Notes: generated by a model not told the origin, from the letters alone. Positions 24,710-34,836 are shown, counted from the first letter of the stretch. The stretch is 64,000 bases of DNA from Methylophaga thiooxydans DMS010 (GCF_000156355.1 NZ_GG657899.1:485910-549909), one strand, 5' to 3'. Program-made: numbers and translations.

Positions 24710-26083
24710 ATGAAACACATGCTGTTCGCGTTGTTCAGTTTTGTTTGGGTCTGTTGCTTACCGGTTAATATCGCCGCAGCTGACTCAGAGCAAGCTTATA
24801 TCATCGACATTGACGGCATTATCAGTCCGGCGACCGCTGATTATTTTACCCGTTCACTCGAAAAGGCGATCGATGCCAATGCAGCATTGTTTTTGGTGCG
24901 TTTGGATACCCCCGGCGGACTGGATGTATCAATGCGCGGGATGATTAAGCAAATCATCGCTTCTCCTGTTCCTATTGTCATGTATGTCACACCTGGCGGT
25001 GCAAGAGCTGCCAGTGCCGGAACCTATTTGCTTTATGCCAGCCATATTGCGGCGATGACACCAGCGACAAACCTAGGTGCTGCCACGCCGGTGCAATTAA
25101 AACCCTCTTTTATCTCCGATGAAGATAAATCACCACAGGAAAAAACAAACAAAGAGACCGAGCCAAATACCACCCGTTCAGATGATGCTATGACACGGAA
25201 AGTGGTCAATGATGCGGTGGCCTATATCAAAGGATTAGCCGATTTACACAACCGAAATAAAGATTGGGCTGAGAAAGCCGTCAGAGATGCTGCCAGTCTC
25301 ACTGCTGAGGCTGCGTTAGAGTTAAAAGTGATTGATATTGTTGCTAACAACCAGCGTGATTTATTAGAACAGATAGATGGTCGTACGGTGTCTGTTTTAG
25401 GAGCTGATCGTGTTTTAAATACGCAATCGTTGACGTTAATTGAAGTATTGCCCGACTGGCGTAATAAAGTGCTGGCAGTCATTACCAACCCTAATATTGC
25501 TTATATTCTGATGATGATCGGGATTTATGGTTTGATTTTTGAATTTGCTAATCCCGGGTCAATTGTGCCGGGAACGATCGGTTCGATTTGTCTGCTACTG
25601 GCCTTATTCTCTTTGCAAATTTTGCCCATTAATTATGCGGGGTTAGCGCTGATCTTATTAGGCATTGCCTTGATGGTGGCAGAGGCTTTTCAGCCGAGTT
25701 TTGGTGTATTGGGGTTAGGTGGTGTGGCGGCCTTTGCTGTTGGATCTGTGATGTTAATTGATGTTGAGTTGCCAGGTTATGGCATAAACCTGGGCGTTAT
25801 CGCTGGCTTTACGGTATCAACCGTCGCTTTTTTCCTGATGGCTCTGGGAATGGTGCTTCGTAATAGGAAGCAACAGGTAACGACAGGACAGGAGCAGATG
25901 ATCGGCGCTACTTGTGTTGCTGTCGATGACATTATTGGACAGGGTAGGGTATGGGTACATGGTGAGCAGTGGACAGCGCGAAGTAAGCAACACTTAAAGA
26001 AAGGTGATCGTGCTGAAGTGCTCAATATGCACGGCTTAATACTGGAAGTGACACCCACTTCAACACAGGAGCACAAATCATGA
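24710..26083 (+). CDS. NfeD-family membrane serine protease (ClpP-class)
   Basis: A 457-residue membrane protein. A signal peptide (cleaved near AAADSE, residue 24) precedes a ClpP/SppA-like protease domain with [16 protein letters not shown] and the putative nucleophile Ser in [12 protein letters not shown]. Four to five membrane helices follow (about 255-385), then a C-terminal OB-fold NfeD domain ([11 protein letters not shown] to LEVTPTS). Long-form NfeD proteins cleave stomatin partners, and the next gene, overlapping by 4 bases, encodes such a stomatin. Together they are thought to control membrane quality. Confidence 0.92.
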   Translation: MKHMLFALFSFVWVCCLPVNIAAADSEQAYIIDIDGIISPATADYFTRSLEKAIDANAALFLVRLDTPGGLDVSMRGMIKQIIASPVPIVMYVTPGGARAASAGTYLLYASHIAAMTPATNLGAATPVQLKPSFISDEDKSPQEKTNKETEPNTTRSDDAMTRKVVNDAVAYIKGLADLHNRNKDWAEKAVRDAASLTAEAALELKVIDIVANNQRDLLEQIDGRTVSVLGADRVLNTQSLTLIEVLPDWRNKVLAVITNPNIAYILMMIGIYGLIFEFANPGSIVPGTIGSICLLLALFSLQILPINYAGLALILLGIALMVAEAFQPSFGVLGLGGVAAFAVGSVMLIDVELPGYGINLGVIAGFTVSTVAFFLMALGMVLRNRKQQVTTGQEQMIGATCVAVDDIIGQGRVWVHGEQWTARSKQHLKKGDRAEVLNMHGLILEVTPTSTQEHKS

Positions 26084-26835
26084 CATTACAAGTTTTGGGG
26101 GTGATTGTGGTTGCCGTATTGCTATTGATATTCAGTGCGGTAAGAATCCTGCGTGAATATGAGCGCGGCGTCGTGTTTTTATTGGGGCGCTTCTATAAAG
26201 TGAAAGGGCCCGGCTTTATCATCATCATTCCGTTTATCCAGCAGATTGTGCGAGTTGATCTAAGAACTATCGTGATGGATGTGCCCACGCAAGATGTGAT
26301 TTCACAAGACAATGTGTCGGTTCATGTCAATGCCGTGGTGTATTTTCGTGTTGTGGATCCACAAAAGGCGATTATTCAGGTTGAGCACTATTACGATGCA
26401 ACGAGCCAACTTGCTCAGACCACTTTGCGATCAGTATTGGGGCAACATGAGTTGGACGAAATGTTGTCCGAGCGTGATCAACTAAATAATGATATTCAGG
26501 CCATTCTTGATTCTCAGACAGATGCCTGGGGGATTAAAGTCGCTAATGTTGAAATTAAACATGTGGATCTGGATGAGAGCATGATTCGGGCGATTGCTAA
26601 ACAGGCCGAGGCTGAGCGTAATCGGCGTGCCAAAGTGATTCATGCTGAAGGTGAATTGCAAGCGTCTGAAAAATTACTCGCGGCGGCTGAGATATTGGCG
26701 AAACAACCGCAGGCGATACAACTACGTTATCTGCAAACCTTAACAGAAATTGCGGGCGATAAATCGTCCACGATTGTGTTTCCTTTACCCTTAGATATTT
26801 TGGATACCTTGAAAAAAGCTACAGATAAAACATAA
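26080..26835 (+). CDS. Stomatin/slipin (SPFH-domain) membrane protein
   Basis: A 251-residue protein with one N-terminal membrane hairpin (about residues 2-22) and an SPFH/band 7 domain ([59 protein letters not shown]). A helical, Ala/Glu-rich C-terminal segment ([22 protein letters not shown]) mediates oligomerisation. It forms a two-gene operon with the NfeD protease. The gene ends one base before the convergent fumC stop, without a visible terminator. Confidence 0.93.
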   Translation: MTLQVLGVIVVAVLLLIFSAVRILREYERGVVFLLGRFYKVKGPGFIIIIPFIQQIVRVDLRTIVMDVPTQDVISQDNVSVHVNAVVYFRVVDPQKAIIQVEHYYDATSQLAQTTLRSVLGQHELDEMLSERDQLNNDIQAILDSQTDAWGIKVANVEIKHVDLDESMIRAIAKQAEAERNRRAKVIHAEGELQASEKLLAAAEILAKQPQAIQLRYLQTLTEIAGDKSSTIVFPLPLDILDTLKKATDKT

Positions 26836-28197
26836 TTACTCTGGTGTTTTGGGGGACACCATCTGTTCTGGGCGAATCAGTTGATCAAATTCGTTTTGTG
26901 TCAGTAAACCAGCGTTGAGCACTTCTTCACGCAATGTCGTGTTATTTTGAGCTGCTATTTTGACGATCTCAGCGGCTTTATCATAGCCGATAAGTGGTGT
27001 TAGTACGGTTACCAGCATCAGGCTTTTATCCATCATCGCGGCAAGCTGTGGCGTATTGGCTTGAATACCTTGTACACAAAACGTATCAAAACTGACAATT
27101 GCATCCGTTAAAAGCCGTAATGATTGCAGAATGTTATAAGCCATAACGGGCTTGAAAGTGTTTAGTTGTAACTGCCCTTGAGCCCCGGCTACAGTAATCG
27201 TTGTGTGGTTTCCCATTACTTGAGCACACACCATATTCAACATTTCACATTGTGACGGGTTTACTTTTCCCGGCATGATTGATGAGCCGGGTTCATTAGC
27301 CGGTAAATGGAGCTCAGCTAACCCACATCGTGGTCCAGAAGCCAGCAGCCGTATGTCACTCGCTATTTTATTGAGTGCCGTCGCCAGTGTGTTCAGGCTG
27401 CCTGATAATTGAACGACGGCATCATGCGAAGCTTGGCTTGCGAAATGATTTTGCGTAGGTTGAAACTGCAAGCCAGTCAGGTCATTGAGTTGCTGACAAA
27501 ATGCTTCGCTGAAACCTGAGACGGTGTTAACGCCGGTTCCCACAGCTGTTCCGCCTATGGTCAATTCAGATATGACGGTGAGTTGTTGTTTGATCGACGT
27601 TGTGGCTTGTTTGATCTGAAAGGCAAAGGCTGAAAACTCTTGTCCCAGTGTGATGGGGGTGGCATCTTGCAGATGCGTTCGACCACTTTTGAGCAGCGAA
27701 TGCCATGTATCGGCTTTTTCTGAGAAACGTTGCGCTAAGCGTTCAAGTGCAGGGAGTAACTCTCTTGTGATGAGCAGTGTGCAGGCAATATGCAAAGCCG
27801 TAGGAAAGCTATCATTGGTTGATTGGCTACGATTGCAATGGTCATTAGCATGAACGCTATTCGAGCTTGCGAGGTTATGATTAGCGATATTCGCTAATAC
27901 TTCATTCACGTTCATATTTGTTTGCGTGCCAGAGCCTGACTGCCAGACAGATAGCGGGAAATGCTGATCTAATTCGCCCTTTATTAATGCTTGAGCTGCC
28001 GTCATGATGGCGCTGGCAATATCTGAGCTTATTAAGTCTTGCTGCTGATTAACGGCCGCAGCGCAGTATTTGACCATGCCGTATGCATGAAGGAGTTCTG
28101 CTGGGAATGTTTCTGTGCCAACCCGGAAATGTTTTAAGGCAATGGTTGTTTGTTTACCCCACTTAGCATGTTGGCTGATGTGGCTAGAGTTAGTCAT
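26836..28197 (-). CDS. fumC: Fumarate hydratase class II
   Basis: A 453-residue iron-independent fumarase of the TCA cycle interconverting fumarate and malate. The superfamily signature GSSIMPGKVNPSQCE is intact, and SGSGTQTNMNVNEVLAN and KSGRTHLQDATPITLGQE supply the other active-site regions. I start it at ATG 28197 (MTNSSHISQHAKWGKQTTIA): this overlaps the DUF2789 gene stop by 8 bases (ATGACTAA) and gives the usual family length; the longer open frame upstream is only read-through of the DUF2789 region. Being class II, it is resistant to oxidative damage, in keeping with ahpCF elsewhere in the window. Confidence 0.93.
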   Translation of the reverse strand: MTNSSHISQHAKWGKQTTIALKHFRVGTETFPAELLHAYGMVKYCAAAVNQQQDLISSDIASAIMTAAQALIKGELDQHFPLSVWQSGSGTQTNMNVNEVLANIANHNLASSNSVHANDHCNRSQSTNDSFPTALHIACTLLITRELLPALERLAQRFSEKADTWHSLLKSGRTHLQDATPITLGQEFSAFAFQIKQATTSIKQQLTVISELTIGGTAVGTGVNTVSGFSEAFCQQLNDLTGLQFQPTQNHFASQASHDAVVQLSGSLNTLATALNKIASDIRLLASGPRCGLAELHLPANEPGSSIMPGKVNPSQCEMLNMVCAQVMGNHTTITVAGAQGQLQLNTFKPVMAYNILQSLRLLTDAIVSFDTFCVQGIQANTPQLAAMMDKSLMLVTVLTPLIGYDKAAEIVKIAAQNNTTLREEVLNAGLLTQNEFDQLIRPEQMVSPKTPE

Positions 28198-28420
28198 GAA
28201 GCATAAGGTTGAGTTGATCGACCACTTCAGCCCAGTCAGAGTCTTCGCTAAGACATTCCTGGATAAATGCAGATTGGGCTGATGTCCAGAAACTGGCATC
28301 TTGCAACTTTTCATCGTGAGCAAGCTTATTTTTCTGAACGAACGCATCGATCGACGCGTTGCTATTATCCAAGCCTAATTGAAGAAAAAGGTTTTCCAGT
28401 GAGTGAAAGCTTGATTCCAT
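28190..28420 (-). CDS. DUF2789 domain protein
   Basis: A 76-residue acidic, helical protein matching the DUF2789 pattern: an N-terminal MESSFHSLENLFLQLGLD and a C-terminal DASFWTSAQSAFIQECLSED followed by DWAEVVDQLN. Function is unknown. It lies directly upstream of fumC and overlaps it by 8 bases, so the two are co-translated. No catalytic motif or membrane segment is seen. Confidence 0.82.
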   Translation of the reverse strand: MESSFHSLENLFLQLGLDNSNASIDAFVQKNKLAHDEKLQDASFWTSAQSAFIQECLSEDSDWAEVVDQLNLMLHD

Positions 28421-28757
28421 TTCACACTCCCATTGTTAGACAACGTACCTTCCTCCAAGCTTACGCGGTTAATATATCTGATGGAAGTCACAGCATCGTC
28501 AGCCAGCTACCAGTAATATTGAGCAGTTGTTTTTTATAAAATTTGAGGAAACTCCATTTTGCCCGTCATCATCAACTTAGATATAGTGAAAAATCTTGTA
28601 TGGTAAAATGACGTACATTCTAAAATATATATAAAAAACAGAAATTTATTTTCACTATAGCTTAAACTTGATGTGCGACGAATACCCCCTTTAGCGGGTT
28701 AGATGGATTGAGGTTATTATGCCGCGCAAAACTTAAATTCAAAAGAGCCGTGATTTT
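28421..28757. other. Intergenic region between DUF2789 and HTH-receiver gene
   Basis: This 337-bp AT-rich region holds divergent promoters by position. I see no strong -35/-10 pair. A five-codon frame starting at 28718 (MPRKT) behind a GAGG box precedes the HTH-receiver gene; it could be chance. No RNA gene was recognised. Confidence 0.4.
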
Positions 28758-29375
28758 ATGGATGAAAAGCTTTATACAACGACGCAGGCGGCTAAGATTT
28801 TTGGGGTTACCCCTCGCACCATTCAAATGTGGGCGGATAGTCACCTGATTGAAGTGACTAAGACGCTGGGTGGGCATCGCCGTATTCCTGCGCGAGAGAT
28901 CGAACGTTTAGCAGTAAAGCTTGGTAAAAATTTACCAAAGAACACAGAAACAGCTAACTCCACTGAGTCAGCGCCTAGGCCGGAAACATTGGATGGTAGC
29001 TTACGTATCATGCTGGTTGATGATGATAAAGATTTGCTCAAACTTTATCAGATGCAGATTGATAGCTGGCAAACGCCCAGAACACAAGTATTTCTTGCTA
29101 GTGATGGGTATGAAGCGTTACTGCAAATCGGTGCTATAAAACCTGAAATTGTGATTACTGATCTAAAAATGCCTCGAATGGATGGCAGCCACATGATCAA
29201 ATGTATTCAACAAAACCCGGACATGGCGCATTGCCAGATTGTGGTGGTAACCGGCTTAAATAAAGACGAAATCTATCATCAATTCGAATTGCCAGAGAAT
29301 GTGGTTGTTGAGGAAAAACCGATTTCTTTCGCTCGAATTCAGCGTCTGGTCAATGATTACATCGCAAGCAAATAG
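28758..29375 (+). CDS. MerR/excisionase-type HTH fused to a receiver domain
   Basis: A 205-residue protein with reversed regulator architecture. Residues 5-60 form a MerR/BldC-type winged helix (YTTTQAAKIFGVTPRTIQMW and LGGHRRIPAREIERLA); a polar linker follows; residues about 82-205 form a CheY-like receiver with MLVDDDKDL, the phospho-acceptor Asp in VITDLKMPRMDG and the conserved Lys in VVEEKPIS. DNA binding at the N-terminus with a phospho-receiver at the C-terminus is much less common than the opposite order. A kinase/receiver pair encoded 364 bp downstream may belong to the same pathway. Targets are unknown. Confidence 0.88.
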   Translation: MDEKLYTTTQAAKIFGVTPRTIQMWADSHLIEVTKTLGGHRRIPAREIERLAVKLGKNLPKNTETANSTESAPRPETLDGSLRIMLVDDDKDLLKLYQMQIDSWQTPRTQVFLASDGYEALLQIGAIKPEIVITDLKMPRMDGSHMIKCIQQNPDMAHCQIVVVTGLNKDEIYHQFELPENVVVEEKPISFARIQRLVNDYIASK

Positions 29376-29739
29376 TGGCTAACAAAGTCTTGCTCGAATT
29401 ATAAATGTCATTCTCCGTTAGGAGCAGTCGGTAACGTAAAAGCAGGGTTACCGTTCGCGAGATAATCATCAGTTTTTGAAAAAAAGCGAAAACGTACTAT
29501 GATTCAACGGGCTCAGGCGATATGGATGATAGGGATATGGATATGGATATTCTTCACGGGTACAACACAAAAAACGACCTATTTAGTCTTTATCGAACTA
29601 GATTCACGTTTTTGTTTCCAGCATCAGTGGCTTCACTGCGTACACAGCAAGCAAAATTAGCATCGGTAGCATCAGCCCAACGTTTGGCTGATAGTAAAGC
29701 CCCTTCGAACAACGAAATCATGGCACAAATGGATGTGGC
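29376..29739. other. Intergenic region with doubtful small open frames
   Basis: Between the HTH-receiver gene and the sensor kinase lie two overlapping small frames: 29499-29660 (53 aa, hydrophobic start MIQRAQAIWMIGIWIWIFF) and 29522-29752 (76 aa, with SVASLRTQQAKLASVASAQR and overlapping the kinase start). Neither has a good Shine-Dalgarno. Reading the first into the second through a frameshift would give a signal/anchor followed by a polar helical tail, so this may be a decayed small gene. A 7-bp inverted repeat (CGGTAAC / GTTACCG) lies at 29429-29453. Confidence 0.35.
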
Positions 29740-31500
29740 ATGCGTCAACTAATTAGCTACTTTCATGGCTCGTTTCGAAATAAATTACTCGCGTTGATTG
29801 CATTGATTTTTATTCCCTTTCTGCTCGTGCTTTTTTTAACTAGTCAGAAGATTATGACTGCCTCGCTAAGTAAACAGTTTTATACCCATACTGAAAATCT
29901 TAGTGAAGTCATTAGAACAAGCATAAAACCACTAATTCTGACTGATAATCTGGTCGCTATTGATGAGGTCACACGATCACTTTTACAGCTTCAAGATGTC
30001 GCCTTTATTCGTGTTTTCTCTTATGACCAAGCGATTCTTGAGGTACATCGAGACACATACCCACAGCGTCAATTCCAATTAGATAAACAGTTACTGGCAG
30101 CGACCGATGGTTACTATGATGTGGAATATATTTTTCAAGTGGAAAACACGGCAGTAGGCAAGGTGCAGGTTAGCTTTTCTATCAATCAACAACGAGCCCT
30201 GTTGATGGATGCTAATCAGAAGTTGGTGATGACAGCTGTGGTGATGACCTCAATTGGTTTGTTGTTGACATGGCTGTTAGCTGAACAAGTGTCTAATAAA
30301 ATACGATTACTTGAACATGCCTCAAACCGCATCGCGCGGGGTGATGCACGGGTGACGTTGCCACTTGATGGTCATGACGAAATTGCCAGAACGGGTCGTG
30401 CTTTTAAAAACATGATGCACCAAATTAAAGAAAAGTATGAGGCACTTAATTTAAGTCCCGATGGCATTTTAATTGTGTCAGCTCAACATTTAATCACCTA
30501 CACCAACCCTGCATTACACGCCATGTTTGGCTCACATGTAAAACACCTGATAGGTCAGACATTAAATGAGTTTGAACAATTATTACTCCGTACCATAGAT
30601 AAAAAAAGTCATGAAGCAGTTGAATCTCTAGAGGACTTATTGCAGCTAACTGAGTTTCGTGTTCATTTGCCAGATTTTAAGGTACTGAAATGTATTAAAA
30701 AGCGTGTAAATACCAATGCTGGGGATGCTTTTTCAGAAGTGTTTTATCTGCGAGATATTACCCACGAAAGTGAAATCGATAGAATGAAAAGTGAATTCCT
30801 TACCACTGCTGCTCACGAGTTAAGGACACCGCTCGCAAGTGTCATGGGGTACAGTGAATTATTAATGGTAAATGAATACCCTGAAGAAAAAACAAAGTTC
30901 GTTGCTGACACCATTAACCGCCAAGCTCAAAACCTCAAGCATTTAGTGGATGATTTATTAGATATAGCGAAAATTGAGGCGCGTAGTAATGCTGTATTGG
31001 AGCTGAATCACGGTAATGTTCAACAACTCGTAAAAGACTGTTGTGATTACATTGCGGCTACGAGTAGCCACTGTGAGTTGATATTTGAGCCAGATAACTG
31101 TGCGTGGCCGATTATTGAATTTGATGAGCACAAGCTAGAACAGGCTGTGATGAATATTTTATCTAATGCGTATAAATATTCTAAACAGAACGGTATTGTC
31201 ATCGTGGACACAGTCGTTATCAATCAAGAAATTGATGGGCTTAGCTGGTTCGGCATCCGTATAACTGATCAAGGTATCGGTATGAATCAAACGCAGTTGT
31301 CGCGTGTAGGCGAAAAATTTTACCGTGCCGATAATGCCGGCTCGGTTCCGGGAACAGGCCTTGGCATGGCACTTACTTGCGAAATTTTGGCATTACACAG
31401 TGGCCATCTTGATATTACCAGTCAGCCCAACCAAGGCACGCAAGTGACGTTGTGGATACCAACTTTTGAAGCGGATATAAAAGTGAGGGGGTATGGCTAA
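29740..31500 (+). CDS. Sensor histidine kinase with HAMP and PAS domains
   Basis: A 586-residue membrane kinase. Helices at about 17-35 and 163-185 enclose a periplasmic sensor domain of about 125 residues; a HAMP domain (LLEHASNRIARGDARVTLPL) and a PAS-like domain (about 230-350, LNLSPDGILIVSAQHLITYT) follow. The phospho-acceptor His is in AAHELRTPLASVMGYSE, with ATPase motifs NILSNAYKY, ITDQGIGM and GTGLGMALT. Its stop overlaps the start of a single-domain receiver by 8 bases, which should be its partner. The signal is unknown. Confidence 0.92.
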   Translation: MRQLISYFHGSFRNKLLALIALIFIPFLLVLFLTSQKIMTASLSKQFYTHTENLSEVIRTSIKPLILTDNLVAIDEVTRSLLQLQDVAFIRVFSYDQAILEVHRDTYPQRQFQLDKQLLAATDGYYDVEYIFQVENTAVGKVQVSFSINQQRALLMDANQKLVMTAVVMTSIGLLLTWLLAEQVSNKIRLLEHASNRIARGDARVTLPLDGHDEIARTGRAFKNMMHQIKEKYEALNLSPDGILIVSAQHLITYTNPALHAMFGSHVKHLIGQTLNEFEQLLLRTIDKKSHEAVESLEDLLQLTEFRVHLPDFKVLKCIKKRVNTNAGDAFSEVFYLRDITHESEIDRMKSEFLTTAAHELRTPLASVMGYSELLMVNEYPEEKTKFVADTINRQAQNLKHLVDDLLDIAKIEARSNAVLELNHGNVQQLVKDCCDYIAATSSHCELIFEPDNCAWPIIEFDEHKLEQAVMNILSNAYKYSKQNGIVIVDTVVINQEIDGLSWFGIRITDQGIGMNQTQLSRVGEKFYRADNAGSVPGTGLGMALTCEILALHSGHLDITSQPNQGTQVTLWIPTFEADIKVRGYG

Positions 31501-31873
31501 AAGGCAAAAACTATTGATTGTTGATGATCATGCTGAATTACGTACCTTAATAAAGATGACGCTTGAACACAGTGATTACCAACTGTTTGAAACGGACAGC
31601 GGTGAAGGTGCCTTGCAACTCGTCGCTGAAACTCAGCCAGATGTGATTATTCTGGATATTATGATGCCCGGTAAAATAGATGGCATTGAGGTTTGCCGCC
31701 AAATAAAAAGTAATCCCGCGACAGCGGCTACTAAAGTGATTCTGTTAAGTGCAAAAGGTCAAAAAAAGGATATTCAAGCAGGCGATGATGCCGGTGCCGA
31801 TGCCTATTTTATCAAGCCATTCAGCCCAACGAGTTTGCTGGAAGCAATTCAATTCACACAAAATTGTCGTTAA
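31493..31873 (+). CDS. Single-domain response regulator (CheY-like receiver)
   Basis: A 126-residue stand-alone receiver: acidic residues in LLIVDDHAEL, phospho-acceptor Asp in VIILDIMMPGKIDG, the conserved Ser in VILLSAKGQ and Lys in YFIKPFSP. It has no output domain, so it must act through protein contacts or a phosphorelay. Its ATG overlaps the kinase gene, which makes it the likely direct target. The HTH-receiver protein upstream could be a second target. Confidence 0.92.
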   Translation: MAKRQKLLIVDDHAELRTLIKMTLEHSDYQLFETDSGEGALQLVAETQPDVIILDIMMPGKIDGIEVCRQIKSNPATAATKVILLSAKGQKKDIQAGDDAGADAYFIKPFSPTSLLEAIQFTQNCR

Positions 31874-31965
31874 CGTCATTCGCTGTAAGGTATATTGCAA
31901 ACAACGCGAATGAGCGAGACAACATTAATTAAGTGTGGTGAATTTTTTCTGAGGAAAGTTAAGGT

Positions 31966-32050
31966 TGGTACCGAGGGCGAGAATCGAACTCGCACTTCCG
32001 AAGAAACCGGATTTTGAATCCGGCGCGTCTACCAGTTCCGCCACCCCGGC
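31966..32050 (-). tRNA. tRNA-Leu (anticodon CAA)
   Basis: Read on the minus strand the 85-nt sequence starts GCCGGGGTGGCGGAACTGG and ends TTCGATTCTCGCCCTCGGTA plus an encoded CCA. The anticodon stem-loop GGATT-CAAAA-TCC gives CAA, reading UUG codons. A short variable arm stem (TTTCTTCGGAAG) identifies a class II tRNA such as Leu. The acceptor stem pairs over 7 bp with two G-U pairs. Confidence 0.95.
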
Positions 32051-32234
32051 AACCTTAAGAGCGAGATTATAACGCCCGTTAAGACTGATTGGAAGCCTGA
32101 ATTTTATTATTCAGCGGGATTTGTCTCTAAGCGACTGATTCTTTGTTAAATTCGTTGATAAATTCATTTTCTTATTGTGCCGATTCAACGAAAACATCTG
32201 CTTTATAGACAGAGTTTTTGCTATTATCGCGCTC

Positions 32235-33278
32235 ATGAAAACCAGCGATTTCCGATTTGATCTGCCTGAAGAGCTGATCGCCCAATATCCCTCAACTGAT
32301 CGTACTGCCAGCCGCTTATTGGCGCTGGATGGCAATACAGGTCAAGTGCAGGATTTAAACTTTACCGATCTTTTAAATCAGTTAGATTCGAAAGACTTGC
32401 TTGTCTTTAACAACACGAAAGTCATTCCAGCCAGATTACTTGGCCACAAAGAGACTGGTGGTAAAGTAGAGGTATTAGTGGAGCGTGTTTTAGATCACGA
32501 GCGTGTTTTAGCTCATGTTCGAAGCAGTAAATCACCTAGTCAGGGGAGGCGTCTACAGCTAGAAGGCTCGCTTGAGGTTGAAGTACTTGCTCGCCATGAT
32601 GCCTTGTTTGAACTACGATTTTTGAATACTGACTCGGTGGTGGATGCGTTGGAATCTTATGGCCGCATGCCATTGCCACCTTATATTGAACGTGATGTTG
32701 ATAAAGCGGATCTGGAACGTTATCAGACGGTTTATGCACAACATGTGGGCGCTGTTGCTGCGCCAACGGCTGGCTTACACTTTGATCAAGCCTTATTGGC
32801 GCAAATTAAAGAAATGGGCATTGAAACCGCTGAGCTCACTTTGCATGTAGGCGCTGGAACATTTCAACCCGTTCGTGTCGATGATATTCGTTCCCATCAA
32901 ATGCACAGCGAAGTCATTGAGGTGAGTGAGCAAGTTTGTCAGCAGGTTAAAGCTGCCCGAGCCCGTGGTGGTCGAGTGATTGCCGTCGGAACGACCAGTG
33001 TCAGGGCCTTAGAAAGCGCTTCACAATCGGGTGAAATTTCACCATTTGAAGGCGAAACGGACATTTTTATTTATCCGGGCTATCAATTCAAAAGTGTTGA
33101 TGCGATGGTGACAAATTTTCATCTATCTGAGTCGACGTTATTAATGTTGGTGTCAGCATTTGCTAGTCGTTCTCATATATTGAATGCTTATCAGCATGCC
33201 GTAGAACAACGTTACCGTTTTTTCAGCTATGGCGATGCCATGTTTATTACAAGGAATACCGATGACATCAATGGATAA
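32235..33278 (+). CDS. queA: S-adenosylmethionine:tRNA ribosyltransferase-isomerase QueA
   Basis: A 347-residue enzyme that moves the ribosyl part of SAM onto preQ1 in tRNA to form epoxyqueuosine. Start at ATG 32235 gives the usual N-terminus [19 protein letters not shown]. Conserved segments are [57 protein letters not shown] and TDIFIYPGY. The tgt gene that normally follows queA is absent; trmJ overlaps instead, so the queuosine genes are split in this genome. It lies 185 bp from the divergent tRNA-Leu. Confidence 0.95.
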   Translation: MKTSDFRFDLPEELIAQYPSTDRTASRLLALDGNTGQVQDLNFTDLLNQLDSKDLLVFNNTKVIPARLLGHKETGGKVEVLVERVLDHERVLAHVRSSKSPSQGRRLQLEGSLEVEVLARHDALFELRFLNTDSVVDALESYGRMPLPPYIERDVDKADLERYQTVYAQHVGAVAAPTAGLHFDQALLAQIKEMGIETAELTLHVGAGTFQPVRVDDIRSHQMHSEVIEVSEQVCQQVKAARARGGRVIAVGTTSVRALESASQSGEISPFEGETDIFIYPGYQFKSVDAMVTNFHLSESTLLMLVSAFASRSHILNAYQHAVEQRYRFFSYGDAMFITRNTDDING

Positions 33279-33990
33279 CATCCGTTTTGTTTTAGTGGGC
33301 ACCACGCACCCGGGAAATATTGGCGCGGCGGCGCGAGCCATGAAAACGATGGGCTTATCAAATCTGCATCTGGTATCGCCAAAGCTCTATCCAAGTGCAG
33401 AAGCCACAGCACGTGCTTCCGGTGCTGACGATATCCTTCACACCGCGCAGGTTCATGATAGTCTCGACGAGGCTTTAGTTGGTTGCCACCATGCTTTTGC
33501 TATGAGTGCACGCTTGCGTCACTTGCCAGTTCCAGTTGTGAACCCGCGACAGGCTGTCGAGCAACTTGAAAAGTTCGATGACAATACCCACATAGCTATT
33601 GTATTCGGAAGAGAACACTCAGGGTTGTCGAACGAAGAATTGGATCGCTGCCAATATTTGATAAACATTCCAGCCAATCCAGATTATAGTTCATTAAATC
33701 TGGCCGCTGCGGTGCAGGTTTTGGCCTATGAGTTGAAGATGAGCTTTCAACCACAGATTGATTTCGGCAGAATTGGCGAACAGCGAGAAGCCATTACCAA
33801 CGATGATCTTGCTCATTTATACGACCATTTTGAGCGATCTCTTACCACCATCGGTTTTCTGGATCCTGAAAACCCGCGTCATCTCATGCGCCGCATCAAG
33901 CGTTTGTTTAATCGGGCGGATCTAGATAAGAATGAACTGCACATTATGCATGGCATTTTGCGCGCCGCTGAGACTAAAGCGAAGGAGTAG
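33262..33990 (+). CDS. trmJ: tRNA (cytidine/uridine-2'-O-)-methyltransferase TrmJ
   Basis: A 242-residue SPOUT-superfamily enzyme that 2'-O-methylates position 32 of tRNAs. Start at ATG 33262 ([20 protein letters not shown]) overlaps queA by 17 bases. The [14 protein letters not shown] segment, [17 protein letters not shown] (SAM-binding knot) and [19 protein letters not shown] are diagnostic. The C-terminal helical extension of about 80 residues (from [17 protein letters not shown]) distinguishes TrmJ from shorter SPOUT proteins. It is followed 2 bases later by cysE. Confidence 0.93.
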   Translation: MTSMDNIRFVLVGTTHPGNIGAAARAMKTMGLSNLHLVSPKLYPSAEATARASGADDILHTAQVHDSLDEALVGCHHAFAMSARLRHLPVPVVNPRQAVEQLEKFDDNTHIAIVFGREHSGLSNEELDRCQYLINIPANPDYSSLNLAAAVQVLAYELKMSFQPQIDFGRIGEQREAITNDDLAHLYDHFERSLTTIGFLDPENPRHLMRRIKRLFNRADLDKNELHIMHGILRAAETKAKE

Positions 33991-33992
33991 TA

Positions 33993-34781
33993 ATGACTGA
34001 AAATATTAGCCGCTGGGCACGATTCAAGGAAGATATCAATTGCGTCTTTGATAGAGACCCGGCTGCACGAAACGTGTTTGAAATTGTCACCACCTATCCT
34101 GGCGTTCATGCGGTGCAGCTTCATCGTTTTAATCATTGGTTGTGGCGTTGTAACTGGAAATGGCTGGCTAAGTTCATTTCTACCGTTGCACGTTGGATTA
34201 CCGGCATTGAAATTCATCCCGGTGCCAAAATTGGCCGTCGGTTCTTTATAGACCATGGCATGGGCGTGGTAATAGGGGAAACCGCTGAAATAGGCGATGA
34301 CTGCACGCTGTATCACGGTGTCACGCTGGGGGGGACGTCTTGGAAAGAAGGTAAACGTCATCCTACCTTAGGCAACAATATTGTCGTCGGCGCGGGAGCA
34401 AAAGTGCTGGGTCCTATCGTATTGCACGATGGTGCACGTGTCGGTTCCAATGCCGTTGTGGTGAAAGATGTCGTGGCGGGTGATACCGTTGTTGGCGTGC
34501 CGGGACGCGTAGTGAAAACGAATTTGACTGAAGATCAAAAGCAGCAGCAAAAACTGGCGCAGTCAGTCGGATTTGATGCCTACGGTACGTCGAGTAAATC
34601 GGTGGATCCGGTAGCGAATGCGATTCATGGTTTGATCGAGCACATTCACGCTATGGATAAACGCGTTGATGTGATGTGTCAGACCATACAGCGCTTAGGC
34701 GGTGAACTGCCTGAAGGCGTTGAAATGCCTGAGCTTAAAGACTGTGAATTGTCCGAGGAAAATGACGAGTCAAAAAGTTGA
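33993..34781 (+). CDS. cysE: Serine O-acetyltransferase
   Basis: A 262-residue enzyme that makes O-acetylserine from serine and acetyl-CoA, the committed step of cysteine synthesis. The N-terminal helical part ([20 protein letters not shown]) is followed by a left-handed hexapeptide-repeat domain ([56 protein letters not shown]). The catalytic His and Asp are in the FIDHG and [10 protein letters not shown] regions. The C-terminal tail is longer than in compact forms. Its stop codon lies inside the IscR box of the next operon, placing cysteine supply right before the cysteine desulfurase. Confidence 0.93.
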   Translation: MTENISRWARFKEDINCVFDRDPAARNVFEIVTTYPGVHAVQLHRFNHWLWRCNWKWLAKFISTVARWITGIEIHPGAKIGRRFFIDHGMGVVIGETAEIGDDCTLYHGVTLGGTSWKEGKRHPTLGNNIVVGAGAKVLGPIVLHDGARVGSNAVVVKDVVAGDTVVGVPGRVVKTNLTEDQKQQQKLAQSVGFDAYGTSSKSVDPVANAIHGLIEHIHAMDKRVDVMCQTIQRLGGELPEGVEMPELKDCELSEENDESKS

Positions 34782-34805
34782 CTAAAATAGTCAGGCATGT
34801 AAACT
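34774..34805 (+). promoter_or_regulatory. IscR type 1 box and promoter of iscR-iscS-iscA
   Basis: The 25-bp stretch at 34774-34798 contains GACTAAAATAGTC, a perfect match to the core GACTRWWWYAGTC of type 1 IscR sites, and overall 23 of 25 positions of the E. coli consensus agree. TTGACT (34778-34783) would be the -35 box inside the site and TAAACT (34800-34805) the -10 box. Holo-IscR bound here would repress its own operon when iron-sulfur clusters are sufficient. Confidence 0.82.
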
Positions 34806-34836
34806 TATTCAGGTTGAATTTTATCTGGATTAACTC

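Noticed and set aside
28718-28735. Five-codon frame MPRKT before the HTH-receiver gene
   Set aside because: It has a passable Shine-Dalgarno but is too short to judge, and no attenuator structure accompanies it.
31876-31913. 8-bp inverted repeat TCATTCGC / GCGAATGA after the single receiver gene
   Set aside because: The 22-base loop and lack of a T run make it a poor terminator; it could be chance.
33879-34361. 160-codon minus-strand open frame across trmJ and cysE
   Set aside because: Both plus-strand genes are clearly conserved here; the opposite frame has low-complexity composition and no family features.
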